From Branchiostoma floridae (lineage: Eukaryota; Chordata; Leptocardii; Amphioxiformes; Branchiostomatidae), in assembly GCF_000003815.2 (NCBI RefSeq), contig NC_049980.1, forward strand, positions 18,471,699 through 18,507,807: a stretch of DNA of 36,109 bases. The letters are read 5' to 3'. Positions 21,793 to 33,098 of the stretch are shown here, one piece after another. The translations under genes were made by a program, and so were the position numbers. A model generated the notes under the pieces. The model worked only from the letters and a program-made list of their open reading frames with translations. It was not told the origin of the DNA and did not search any database. The stretch's first letter is position 1. Each line of letters opens with the position of its first letter.

Positions 21793-23445
21793 GTGAGTAG
21801 GACATTGTAAGTTTTTAGTCAGACCCAGGGAAAAGAATGCTGGTGTTTCCAAGCGGAAACCAATTATATGTATGGCGGTGTTAAAAAAAAAGTAAAAATG
21901 GGATGGAAGCTCTGTGTTCTATGTTCAAAGACTCCAGATGGCCACATTTTACCTCTATTTCACAAAAATACACAGAAAGAAATTTTTAAGTTTTTGTTAC
22001 GAACAATTGCGCATATTTCATTGTATGCCAGAGGTTTCACAAAACATATCTATTATCGTAGTAAACTAATGCATGAATCCAGTTGAGTCCAGTCATGCCC
22101 AAGTCATTAGATTCTTTAAATCTAATTTTGGACTAGTTTTAAATGGAAGTATTTTTGGACTGGTCTATTTTGCTATTTCACATTGTGTGCAAGAGTCCAT
22201 TCTTTCGTAGGGGACAATATTTATCTATATTACAAAGATGCTTATTCGCAGTAAGTCAATGACTCCAGTTGCATGAATAATGTTAATGATCTAGGCCTTG
22301 GGCTTTATTTTCTTTTTACTCACACTCTATAGAGAAGCCTCATGGTATACTAGTTGTAGCTTTGCAAAAGATTACAGGGAAACATTCTCTGCAATTTCTG
22401 GAAAATCTTGCATTTCTAGTTTCCTATTGATCTTAGCGGACTGTCAAGCGTGTGCAGAGATGTATCGTCTATATAGGCAATTAGTCCCAACTCTCTCACA
22501 GATTTGTAACTCTTGCCTTGAGCAAAGATCTCGCATTCAAACATTCTATCGCAGTCTACTGAGCCTTTGTTCTCTCCGGTCTGTGTGCTTATGTTTAAAT
22601 ATAACAGTCACGATTCGCGTGCGGTGAGCCCCGGTATTATGTGCGCATTCTGTAGTTGATTGTAGGTTTACAGAGTCCAGCTCACATTGCACATGTCTCG
22701 TATTCGCTTTTATCTCAAAATATCATAACTGAAGAATGATATGTGGTGGTCCTATTTTGAGCTTGCAAACAGCATCCAACTCCTTAACTAAGTCTTACGT
22801 ATGCTTCTGCCGTTATGTTTTTCGTGATGCTTGGCGACGCACATGCACGAGGAAACATAGGACGATATGTTACGTACGCATTGCCGCACTGCACATCATT
22901 CATAACAGTTATGAATACCCTAAAGACCACCGAACCACCTACCACATCACTCTACCCATGCGTGCACAAATCTGCTCCTGGCATTGCCGTCTCTGACGTC
23001 ATCAGTGGGCGGATATTTGCAGTGCCAGCTGCGCGGATACAATAGTCTTACCCTTCTGTAGATGCACGATGAAAAGAACTGGATGGAAGTCACATGGCAA
23101 GTCATCAAAAATTAAGAACGCGATAACTTCACATTTCCGTACGGGAAATTAGAGGTATTAAGGTATTTTATGACAGCCTCAGAAATCCTTACACCTGTTA
23201 TTGCAAAGCCCTTCACAACTTATGGCTCGTTTAAGCAGAATGCCTGTCGCCAATGTTAATTTGTTTTCCAAATCCATACCTAGAAAGGAGTTATAGTATT
23301 GCAACTGACAGATGGCTCCTTAAAGTCTCCATCAACTTTCGTCAACATTTTAGCTGTTTCGGACGGCACGCTTTGTTCAACAGGACATATTCACTCAACA
23401 TGTCTCAGGCAAATAAGGAAAATTCATGTGTCGGTCTCAATGTGT
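21793..23445. other. Intergenic or first-intron DNA
   Basis: No supported gene. The open frame 22298-22627 (109 codons) is Ser/Leu/Cys-rich and shows no known motif. Confidence 0.4.
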
Positions 23446-24062
23446 GAGGGTATGTCAAAAAGTAATGCTAGTGGTTTCATAAGGGACTCATTTTCAATCG
23501 AATGAGTTGAAATTTGGAACAAAGGTAGAGGCATATGTCTTCTTGAGGTTTAAATATCTAAATTTGCTGTTCATTATTTCATTGGTGACTGCGTTGATGA
23601 TGAACACACCCTTGGAATCCCGTCAGAAGAATAGTGAAGTCCAATTAACGTACAATTAACAATTTCTCTAAACCGATGTTTGCTATTTTAGGAGACTGAG
23701 CCTGCACATATAATAAGCTGCATTTCTCTATAAGCCATATGCTTAGTTTTAAGTCCGAAATCCGATCACTTTTTCTTTTTTTCGTTGCTGGTGTAGAGTG
23801 AGGTATATGCGGTTGTCGTGGTCATGAGATTTGCGGTGGTCAACCTCCTTGGTCAGATTTAGGGGACGTGATTGTCTGACAAGCTTTCTATAGCATGGTC
23901 AAATTGAAATCAACTCAGTTGCTTATAAAATAATGAAAACCAAATCTAGATATTTTAATCACAAGAGGGTGTATGCCTATACCTTTGTGCCAAATTTCAA
24001 CTCATTCGATTGAAAAATGAGCGTGTTACAAAATTACTTCCAATGGACTTTGACTCACCCTC
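23446..24062. mobile_element. mariner-like MITE with ~130-bp imperfect TIRs
   Basis: The left end GAGGGTATGTCAAAAAGTAA and the right end (reverse complement GAGGGTGAGTCAAAGTCCAT) begin a long imperfect inverted repeat. Its best part includes TCAATCGAATGAGTTGAAAT on both sides. A GAGGG-start terminus with GTCAAA is typical of mariner/Tc1 superfamily ends. A TA abuts the right end, while the left has TG, so the TA duplication is mutated or not visible. The interior has no transposase. Confidence 0.65.
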
Positions 24063-24916
24063 ATACAAATCTAAGACAACAAATGATTGTGATTATCTGA
24101 CTGGCAACAGTATACTCCTCTATAGGAGCTTGGGTTACGATCCCATCAATCCTCTTTGTCACCTTTGCCTATGTGCCCAGGTAGGTGGACAGCCGATCGC
24201 CATGCTTCTTGTCAGAGAGCAATAGTCGGAGGTTATAGTTTAGTCCCGCGCTAGCACTACAAATTGTTGAGTTTGATGGGTAATGTGTGCAGTCATTATT
24301 CAGAAAAACTCGGCCTCGCAGGTATAAGAATAAAATTAAAGCGTGTCATATGTAAGTATGATCTGTATTAGATACAAAACGAATTTTGTTCGGCCTTTAC
24401 TTCCAACGTCCGCGGATGTCGTTAGCGTGCCCTACTGGTGACCGCCTTACACGGTACCGCACAAGTATGAATATGATGATAGCGTCTGGTCTCCAGTAGA
24501 GTGAAACGGTCATTCCAATTAACAATTTCTATGAGATCTCTACAAACCATCAGTTTCATCGTCAACAATGTCCAACATTACCACCCCCTCATCAATCAAT
24601 AATCATTCGTCACATCCTTCTTATGACATTGGAATTTACATTTTTATTGCATTGTTGCAACGTTAAAACCGTACACTACACTCCTGATTAAGGTTGATCT
24701 ACAGGTACACATTGGGGTAATACTTTTCTGATGCTAGAGCGTGCAATTTACGCTTATTGGTGTCTAAAAACCTGTCATGTCAAACTTCTAGCGTAATGTC
24801 TAATGGTTTGGCTTCTGTACACCTAGTGCATGTTCAACGTTGTGAATGTGATAAATGACAGATTTTCGTCATCACGACATGTGGTATTTGGTGGTGTCAC
24901 CATACACGGTATTTGA
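24063..24916. other. Upstream region of the GPCR exon
   Basis: No gene; AT-rich with no clear TATA box near the coding exon. The sequence leading into the exon ends in TGATTATGATTTCTGCAG, a reasonable branch point and acceptor, so at least one upstream (probably untranslated) exon is likely. Confidence 0.4.
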
Positions 24917-24964
24917 ATGATTATGATTTCTGCAGGATACAAGGAGGACGAGAGCGAATCGAAG

Positions 24965-25717
24965 ATGACAGAGACGCCGACCGATTATCCCCCGACGACC
25001 CCGGGCGTTTTCGTCAATGAGAACGCCTCATATAACATCACCGCAACCTCAGACCCGGACATGGACTACAATGCACAGTCACGAATAGTGGCCCTGGTAG
25101 TCATGGTAACGGTGGGTTTCCTCGGCAACATCTTGGTGTATCTGTGGATGTGGGTGAACCGTCGGAAGAAGTCTCGCGTGAACCAGCTGATCCTGGGGCT
25201 GGCCGTGGCCGACCTGTCGGTTGTGACCTTCACCATGCTGACCCAGATCATCTGGGAGTCGCTGGACGAGGTGTGGCTGGCGGGGAACGTCATGTGCAAG
25301 GTCATCAAGGTCCTGCAGGTCATGGGCATGATGGCCTCCTCCAACATGATCGTGGTCATCGCTCTGGACCGACACCAGGCCATCAGGAGCCCGCTGAAGG
25401 AGACGTTCTCGGCGCCGACCCTCATCCTTGCCGCCTGGGGAACGGCTCTGCTATCCTCCCTCCCGCAGGCGTACGTCTTCAGTGCAGTAGAGGTCGATGG
25501 CGAGGACATCCAGCACTGCAAGTCCATATTTGGCTCGGTACCGCTGTGGCATCGGCAGGCGTACATCACCTACGCCGCGACGGTGCTCTTCCTCATCCCG
25601 CTCATCATCATCGCCGTGACCTACGCTCGAATCTTGAAGAAAATCTCAGACAAGGTCAAGGAGGGCAAGTCGTCTAAGAGAGCTACATTCAACAAGAAAG
25701 GGAAAGTCTATCTACAG
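24965..25717 (+). CDS. GPCR coding exon 1 (N-terminus to third intracellular loop)
   Basis: It encodes residues 1-251, TM1 to TM5 and part of the third intracellular loop. It ends CTACAG|GTTAGT, a consensus donor, in phase 0. The exon is GC-rich with C/G-biased third positions, unlike its AT-rich surroundings. The exon itself probably starts at 24936, after the CTGCAG acceptor. Confidence 0.9.
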
Positions 25718-26451
25718 GTTAGTTACAGAATGCTATAATTTCTTAGAAAGTGACCAGAGAAACGGTTCTGATAAACAGCATTACATTTACAATCGATAAC
25801 AAGCACATTATAGGATGTACACTGTAGTGAATTCAGATATTTATGTTTGATCATGTACATGATCCCCAGCATGCACAAATCTGACCGTGCACATAAACAT
25901 GTTTTCTGAGTATCTGAATATATATATATATATATGTATATATATTACTCATTCTTGTTGTTGTCGTTGTTAATCAGAGCACCGGAACAGGAACACTGTC
26001 CAAGGCCAAGATCAAGACCCTGAAGATGACCATAGTGATCATCCTGACCTTCTTCATCTGCGGCGCTCCCTACTTCATCATCGAGATGTGGATGGCCTTC
26101 GGAGACCCGTCCAAGCTCAACCCTGACGTCATCGCCGTGCTCGGCATCTTCGCCAGCGCCAACACCGCCACCAACCCGTTCGTGTTCCTGTACTTTAACA
26201 CCACACAGGCGTGTCTGAAGGAGCTGGGACAGGCGGACAAGACTGGCGGCTACGGGCTCTCCACCAAGAGCACCCGGATCCAGCGGAGACCGACCGGAAG
26301 GACGCACCTCGCCATGGAGATGGTGGATCTCCCCATCATAATCCGTACCCGCTCCAGCATGAAGATGTCATCTCTGCCGGACAATGAGACTTACACAACC
26401 GTGCTGTTCACCCCAGCCTCCAGCACGGTGGAACCGGAGAAAGAGAAGTGA
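24965..26451 (+). CDS. Neuropeptide GPCR, vasopressin/oxytocin-NPS-GnRH receptor superfamily (two coding exons)
   Basis: Joining 24965-25717 to 25978-26451 gives 408 residues with seven membrane segments, at about 41-64, 74-98, 111-135, 153-172, 200-224, 268-291 and 300-324. Hallmarks seen: GN (N55) in TM1, LAVADL (D83) in TM2, Cys111-Cys185 for the extracellular disulfide, DRH (135-137) in place of DRY, W158, P212, CGAP (279-282) in place of CWxP, NPFVF (317-321) in place of NPxxY, and C330 as a possible palmitoylation site. Sequons N20 and N24 lie in the outer N-terminus. Q94, K115 and Q118 match positions conserved in vasopressin/oxytocin receptors, and KTLKMT before TM6 is typical of the superfamily. 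The start at 24965 is preferred because an acceptor ends at 24935; an in-frame ATG at 24917 would span it. Superfamily is secure; the ligand is inferred. Confidence 0.9.
25718..25977 (+). other. GPCR intron (260 bp) with (TA)n tract
   Basis: A phase-0 GT-AG intron within the third intracellular loop. It contains a TA microsatellite at about 25918-25945 and ends in a T/G-rich tract before AATCAG. Confidence 0.9.
25978..26451 (+). CDS. GPCR coding exon 2 (TM6, TM7 and cytoplasmic tail)
   Basis: It encodes residues 252-408 and opens with STGTGTLSKAKIKTLKMT, continuing in frame from exon 1. TM6 and TM7 are followed by an ~84-residue tail with basic and Ser/Thr-rich stretches (possible kinase sites), ending VEPEKEK and a TGA. 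Confidence 0.92.
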   Translation, partial: STGTGTLSKAKIKTLKMTIVIILTFFICGAPYFIIEMWMAFGDPSKLNPDVIAVLGIFASANTATNPFVFLYFNTTQACLKELGQADKTGGYGLSTKSTRIQRRPTGRTHLAMEMVDLPIIIRTRSSMKMSSLPDNETYTTVLFTPASSTVEPEKEK

Positions 26452-26695
26452 TTTACGTACGTTTCATGCGTAACAAACTCTAGTTGATGACACTCTCGAT
26501 TGACCGACTGCTCCTCATCTGCCCAGTAACGTAGTCCCAGGATCTTAGCCAAATACTTTTGTCTCTCACAAATGTAAATGATAGGCAAATGAATCTTTTA
26601 TTAGCACTATCTAAAAAAATCAAACTACACTGTATCTACCAAAAATTATGACGATGCGTCAACCTCTTCTGAAATAATTTCCTTTCTAAATCTGA

Positions 26696-26701
26696 AATAA
26701 A
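26696..26701 (+). terminator. Poly(A) signal AATAAA for the GPCR gene
   Basis: This AATAAA begins 245 bp after the GPCR stop and is the likely 3' end signal. Confidence 0.6.
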
Positions 26702-29700
26702 GCAGCTCCTGTAGTTCCAAGAAGCTGCTAAGGGGCCCAGACCTGCACCCCGTACTCTCTGTCCCAAGAGCTATCCACAACCATAACATATGCAAAACTC
26801 GGTATATCAAAATCGGAACTTGCGCGGCAGTATCAAACCGCTTGGGGATAAAATTTCAAGGTCTCATCATGACCTACTTGTATCTATATTGCATATTAAT
26901 ACAACCCTTTTAGGCCTTCTCGAGTTATGTTGTCCATCCACAAACATGTACATACAAACGCTACCAAAACAGGACCCTCGTGGCGAAAGTAACAAGTTTG
27001 CCGACGTCGTTGTTCCGTGCAAGTGAACACGTACGCGTTACAGTATCACGCTAACACTCATCCCTATCTCGTCTCCAAAACAAATTTCATGTGTCCAAAG
27101 ACGATCTTATTCTTTCCCTCTACTAACTACAAAAGCTTCAAAAGAGTAAATTAGTTACCCACCTATAGCTTCTAGTATCTCTCAACGTTTACTCTGAGGT
27201 TCCATTTTCACATAATCCCCGCATTTAAAGACACTCGGGCGTCCAACCTTGCCATTTCTTTTATCCTTTTGACGCCAACGTATTCTCCAAAGGTGTGCTT
27301 GGCTGTTTGCGCGGTTGTAAAACCTGGCGCGGTGGATTGGATGGAGAACAAGTTGAAGTTACTTGATGTAAGTACATTAAAAACATTCCATAAAAGTAGT
27401 TCAGACTTTCAATGTCAAGTATGTGTGTTATTCAGTTCTATCCTCTCCTATTGAACTTGTTAACCACCCTGAAGGTCTTTGAAGTACGTTCAAGACGTTC
27501 CAAGAGTTTGTGATTATGTCACATGCTGTTTGCACGCACTGAAAGTTGGATACTATCCAGACTATCCTATGTGTAAAACTGTACTTAGGACGTAAATGCT
27601 TCCGAAATTTCAGATGAACAGAAAATCTAACCGCACTCGAGCTTTGGCAATAAGATCTTAGGCGGTCTCGTTTCTAGAACTTTCCTACATTTCTGTTGAC
27701 AAGTGATAACCACCCAAATCTCACACTCCGCCATGGGACATCGTAATGATATACTTCTTTTCAATTTCGGAAAGTTTCGACCTATCCTGACTTGTAATCT
27801 CTGTTCACATGTTTGGCCGTATGGCTAAATGGCAATTACAAATTTCTAGATATCCAACAGTACGTTTTATAGTTCATGAGTCAATGTGGATGTTTTTGGT
27901 AGATAATGCCCTGTGTTCTTCATTATGTGAAACACACGTTAAAGTATTAAGGTGAAAGTGATGAAAGACCCAAAGTAATGAATACGAAATATTCTTTAAA
28001 TATATTATTGTATCAAATGTAACTTAATACTTATATCCAGGTAACAGACTGTATCGTGCCATGTGACAAATTGTGTATTGGAATGTATATTTTCTTAGTA
28101 TTGTAGACCTAAACCTCACTCTGACTTTCAAACATTCATGGCGTCAACTACCGTCGTGAAGATGACGTTATTGTTGTAGTCATGTGATTGACAATGTTGT
28201 GCGGAGACTGCCTTGTGTGATATCTGTTATTGCTTTTAAATAGACAGGAGATGTTGTTTGGTTTTAAAACACTGGATCTGTGTTTGCCAATGATTTTCAT
28301 TCAGCCAATGATTTTCATTCAGCCAATGGTTTTCATTAAGGAATGATTTCCATTAAGCCAAGGATTTTCATTAAAAGTTTGTCAAGTGAGACAAATCTAC
28401 ATTTTTTGTATGATGTACTGTGGCAATCGAAGGACGATTTTGAATCCTACACATAGGAATGTCTTTGCAATGTTGTAACCTTAACATGAAAAATCAAACA
28501 AAAATATGCAGACATTTGCCCACAAAATGCTATATATGCAGACACATGACGATTATTTCTCTATAGTTCGCTCCGTAACTGCTAATCTATCAACAGTAAT
28601 GATTTCACCATAGCTATGCATGAAAAGAATACATGAGCCTATTGGTCCACATAAAAACGAATTTGATAATGCACATCACATTTATTCAGTTGAGTTTCAT
28701 GTGCCCCTGAACACAGGACAAAGCTGTGAGACATTGATAAAGGACTTCATGACTCTATGAAGGCCCTCTGGTTAAGGAGACCAATGGCCGTTTGCCCGAG
28801 CAATCTCGCGCAATATCCTGCCCTAGACGACGTTGTCAATCCTGCCCGCACTAGTACACAGCCCGGGATTACCCGTCATTATTACACCCACCCGTGACCT
28901 TGGGATGTCCTCTCCGCCCCGCCCGAGGAGAGGCTGTACAGGAGGAGATGTGATAAAGACTATAGTAATCTTATTCACGAGACAGGCTGCAGGGCGGTAC
29001 TCTTTACACTGACAACAGTAAGGTCTAGGTTGTTCAATGTTGAAATAGCGACGACTCCTGCATCCTTCAGTAATGGTACATTATAACTTTGGTAAGATGT
29101 GTCAAATTCCACAATGTTTCACATTGGCTTACGTGGACTCCCTACAAGTTGTGAAGTAATGGCGTACCTCTTTACACATACTAAGCTCAATACAAGTGGA
29201 GGAAAGAAGCTGAAAGTGACGTCGACGAGAAAGAGTTTCCACCGTTCGTTACAGGAAATACATAACGTTATGTATAGTGTATACAGGCTATACAGGCTCA
29301 TTTCAATTTTATTAGCTCTTTTTGAAATGTGCAATGCACACTAAATACACTACAAATTAACTCGTCCTGTCCCAAATATTGCAACGCTTTCTACCATCCA
29401 ATAGACTCTCCGATTAAGTCGTTTATCGCTGGACTACGCACGCTACTCATATTGGCTTTTAGCTCAGTTTTAGTGCAATGCAGATTGCATTTTCCCTAGT
29501 GCTACATTCTGCTGTGGTTTGACAGCCTCGATCGTAACAACGCGTCTGTACCCTTAGACTCTCATACTAGTCGAAAGGTCGTTTGATGCGTATGATGAAC
29601 TTGGCACCATTATCAAAGTCAGTCGATGAGAGGGTGTGTGTGTTCAGATCACATTCCTTACAGACATCTTCAAATATTGACAATACATCTTGTCGGGTGG

Positions 29701-29875
29701 TCGTTGTGCTACTCGTTGTGTTACTCGGATCTGCTCAATACAGAATTTTCCCGACGTTGCGCCCATGCCCAACTTTCCCCCACTAGGTTCTAGATAGCGC
29801 GGCATGACAAAGAGAGATGATTCCCAAGGAAGACATACTTATGAAATGAATCTCATTAGAGTCCCGCTAGCGTCC
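26702..29875. other. Intergenic DNA between converging genes
   Basis: No gene could be supported. A donor-like CTTGAT|GTAAGTAC at about 27367 ends a short plus-strand frame that starts near 27269 and contains VVKPGAVDWMENKLKLLD; I do not recognise it. A GC-rich block at about 28790-28960 stands out from its surroundings without an evident exon. Confidence 0.4.
28286..28372 (+). repeat. Short minisatellite, ~18-bp unit
   Basis: About five units of CCAATGATTTTCATTCAG, the last ones shortened or with TTAAG in place of TTCAG. Confidence 0.85.
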
Positions 29876-29878
29876 TTA

Positions 29879-30693
29879 TACCCCCTTCACATTATATACG
29901 ATCTTCGGACGTTCTTCGCGATCGCAGGAAGGTCGGCTGATTTTAAGATCTTAAGATGGTCTTGCGTATTTTTCGCCTCAAAACTGTCCCCCTCACATAT
30001 ACGCGAGGCTCGTGAGATCGACGGTGAATAAATCTATGATAATAAACCTCCCATGACCTCTTGCACGCGGACAAGGTAACACAAAACGTTCCTAAAAAAA
30101 GGCAAGAGATCAATAAATGTTGCTTATTTTGTTGTCGTAATCTTTTTAAACAATGAATGGAATGCGCGGGCATAATAGAAATGACGCAAGAAAAGAAAGT
30201 GTGTCACAAAGTCAGCCTACATACTGCCACAGGGGCCACAATGTTAGAATTACCCTCGCATTCCCAGAAATTCAATATTTGTAAACAAACGGAAGTCGGA
30301 CGAACGTCGCCCGAACGTTGCCCAACTGACGGGCGTTCGCCATCCGATTTACGCTCGATGATTAATAACTATGTCTTTGCTCGCCTATCGGTCTTCAATC
30401 GTTGGATTGACGCAAGACTATTGACCGATACCCTTGAAAGGTACGCACGATTTGTACGCACAATCTGCGACTCGGTAACAGCTGTGCGATTTTGGAGATT
30501 TCCTTCGACTAGTCGCATATGTTAAGAACATGTTTCGCTGCACCGCGACCGTCGTAAGACTCCTGGAAACTGCCGGCGATCCCTAAAAATCGCAAGATGA
30601 TCGTGAGAACACCGGACGTCTTACTCACGAAAATGTCAATCAGAGTTCGTAAACTAGTCTTCCGATCGAATCGCGCCTATTGTGAAGGGGGTA
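29879..30693. mobile_element. Non-autonomous DNA transposon, short TIRs, TTA target duplication
   Basis: The left end TACCCCCTTCACA and the right end TGTGAAGGGGGTA are perfect 13-bp inverted repeats. TTA flanks both sides (29876-29878 and 30694-30696). The 815-bp interior is rich in CGATCG-like motifs towards both ends and holds no transposase; the 122-codon frame at 30157-30525 has no recognisable domain. The design parallels the 5441-6551 element. Confidence 0.75.
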
Positions 30694-30696
30694 TTA

Positions 30697-32843
30697 AGCC
30701 GGCATGGTGAACATGATTAAGCACTTGGGGAAACAGAGGTTACGTCTGTAGGTAGCGCCACCCTCTCTGCACGGTGCCCCATGTGACCCAAGAAGCTCAT
30801 CATCCTGACCTCCTGTCACAAAAGTTCGACACGTTCCGACCGCACCTTGTAATGATATTAGAATTACATTGCCTTAACGTGCTCCTTCGACTTTCTGATT
30901 AAGATGCAAGAGATAAAGTAGAAATGGAAGGACGTTTAAGACAAAGTTCACTAACTTTCTAAAGAAATCGTTATAGCGCGATAATGGAATTGTTAGACAG
31001 AGTCTACTGCCATATCCCTGTCCTTGGTGCTGAACTTGTCAGAAACTTCAGTTGGAAAGCCTGAATTTCGTGGTTCTATAAGCTGAGTCTTAATCACAGC
31101 GATCAGTTATTCCTGTCTTGTCTTTTTCTGCCGTTCCCATAGCGACCTTCGTTACGTTAGCTACTCATCTTCAAACTGTTATATCTGTCCCTGCTCACGG
31201 ATTCCATTCAACTGATAATGATGCTAAAGGTGTTTGACATTGCTTTGTCATTGGGATTAGCTTCACAGTCACGACTTTGATCCCCTTGCCAATTAACGCG
31301 CCTAAATCTGCCCTGATGACATCCTGTTGTGAGTCTGAGCTGGGACGATAGTAACGACAAGCGCTACACGGCATTCCTGTTGCTGATGAAGCAGTTTCCG
31401 GACGACTATTTCCAATTAAAAGAGCTCATCATCCCTCCCGGCAGTCTCCTTAGACTTACAGCATTAAAACATTACGGCACTCTCCAGACCAGGAGCACTT
31501 TACACAAAGTCAATAACCCCTTTCGGCAGATGAAAAGTGTTTCGGGTCACGGATTTCTACCTTCGTACTCCCTTCTGGGGGCGTCTAGAGGGAGTTTGAG
31601 GTGATGTTGTTAAAACTACTCATGCTTTGTTCTTTACATATAGGGGGGGGGGGAGCAAACCAAATCTAAGGATATCAGCCTAAGCTGCTACTTGTATAAT
31701 CTATATTCTCAGGTACACTATTCGTCCGAAGTCTTTCAATTAAAGTGGCAGATCGTAAATTACCAGCAGGTTCATTGTTTTAATGTAGATCGAAATTGAG
31801 ATGAACGTGTACTTTTCCGCGATCCACCGATTGTTTGGCACCAACAAGACGGTTCATTTCTTAAAGTCACTACGAGTTTTCTTCTGGTTGTCAAGATAAT
31901 GCAGTGCTGCAGGCTTGCAGTACGTTTGACCCGTGACGGGAATGATGAAACGGCAGAACGGCACAAGAAGGGCTGATAATGGCTTCAGAGTGTACAGGTG
32001 AATACTTTTGGTCTGCGTATGGTTGCAAAGGTCGTACCAGAAACTTCCCGAAATCGTTGCTCCTAAAGGATAGTTAAGTTACTCGTTTGTTACGTTTGAT
32101 TTTTTTAACAGAATCCTCGAGTTAAATCCTTGATTTGCACAATACTTCTATGGATGGATCTCTACAATATATATTCTCAAGACGCTGTTTAATATACAAG
32201 ATGGTGCCTTTTATAAAAAAGGGCATTGACTCTGACTCTGTAACCCTGGTTAAGATAGAAGAAGTGGCAACATGGAGATCACGTATGGTATTTTCTTCCT
32301 ATCTCCTTTCATTACCGTTTCCTTCGCACTCCAAATTAAGACCCATTGGTGAGCCTTTACTACCAGCATGGTTTATGGTCAGTGCTACTGTATAACACGG
32401 GGACGGATATTCAAACAGTAATTACACGGTTTTATATTGCCAGTGGCACAAATGGCTATTACAGTACCACCAAACTTTATGACTTGAGACTAAAGAAATA
32501 CAAAAGTCAGGATCGCGAAGGTTTGATCTAGACCAAGAGTTGCTTATGCCTGATACTTCGCGCTATAAGACTCACTTGTCTTGGTCTATACTGAAGCGTG
32601 GTCGCTTCTTGGTTTGTCATCGGACAGATTATTTTGCGTAATACAATCGATATTGAACTATTTTGGGGGGAAAAGTCTGATTGCAACACGCTCCTAGCGA
32701 CACACCACAATGATTGCTGTAAGGAACCAAAATGATTTGTAGCACGTCCGAATTGATACGTTGATATTTGACTGAGCTTCTTTACCTTATATTTCCTAAG
32801 TATATATGCCAGAAAACACCATTCTGTGATTCAAACCAGGAAC
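30697..32843. other. Intergenic DNA, no recognised gene
   Basis: Only short unrecognised open frames. A 91-codon plus-strand frame at 31329-31604 has an ATG and mixed composition but no family signature. A G10 run lies at about 31644-31653. Confidence 0.45.
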
Positions 32844-32849
32844 TTTATT
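32844..32849 (-). terminator. Poly(A) signal AATAAA for the PHM gene
   Basis: On the minus strand AATAAA lies 45 bp beyond the PHM stop, followed by a GT-rich stretch (GGTGTTTTCTGG). This gives a very short 3' untranslated region and supports the stop as the true end of the gene. Confidence 0.8.
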
Positions 32850-32893
32850 GATAAGTCGGGTGGGCTCCGTGGCGTGCATAGAAATAAAATGCA

Positions 32894-33098
32894 TCAATCA
32901 TGGCGGTGCATATGATGATCCCTGACGTCATCATCAGCTGCTGGGATGCCATCCAATGAGCTCGCCTTGTCTGGAATACTGGAAAAGTGTTCCTCCCAGT
33001 GGTAGTTTTGTTGGAAACACCACCGCACAGTGAGATCGTCTGTTCTTGCGGTGTAGTACATGATGTAAAAGTTGCACATCTCGTCTGCATTGGTCTCC
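32894..33098 (-). CDS. PHM: PHM terminal exon j
   Basis: Acceptor TCAAAATCGCAG. It opens ETNADEMCNFYIMYYTARTD: the CuM methionine, the paired cysteine and the substrate Asn and Tyr. C242 in RWCFQQ is the partner of the exon-f cysteine. It ends with an Asp/His-rich tail (ADDDVRDHHMHRHD) and a TGA. Confidence 0.93.

Noticed and set aside
25066-25677. Overlapping frames of 98-177 codons on both strands at the GPCR exon
   Set aside because: They are shadows of the GC-rich receptor exon; only the +24965 frame gives seven-transmembrane motifs.
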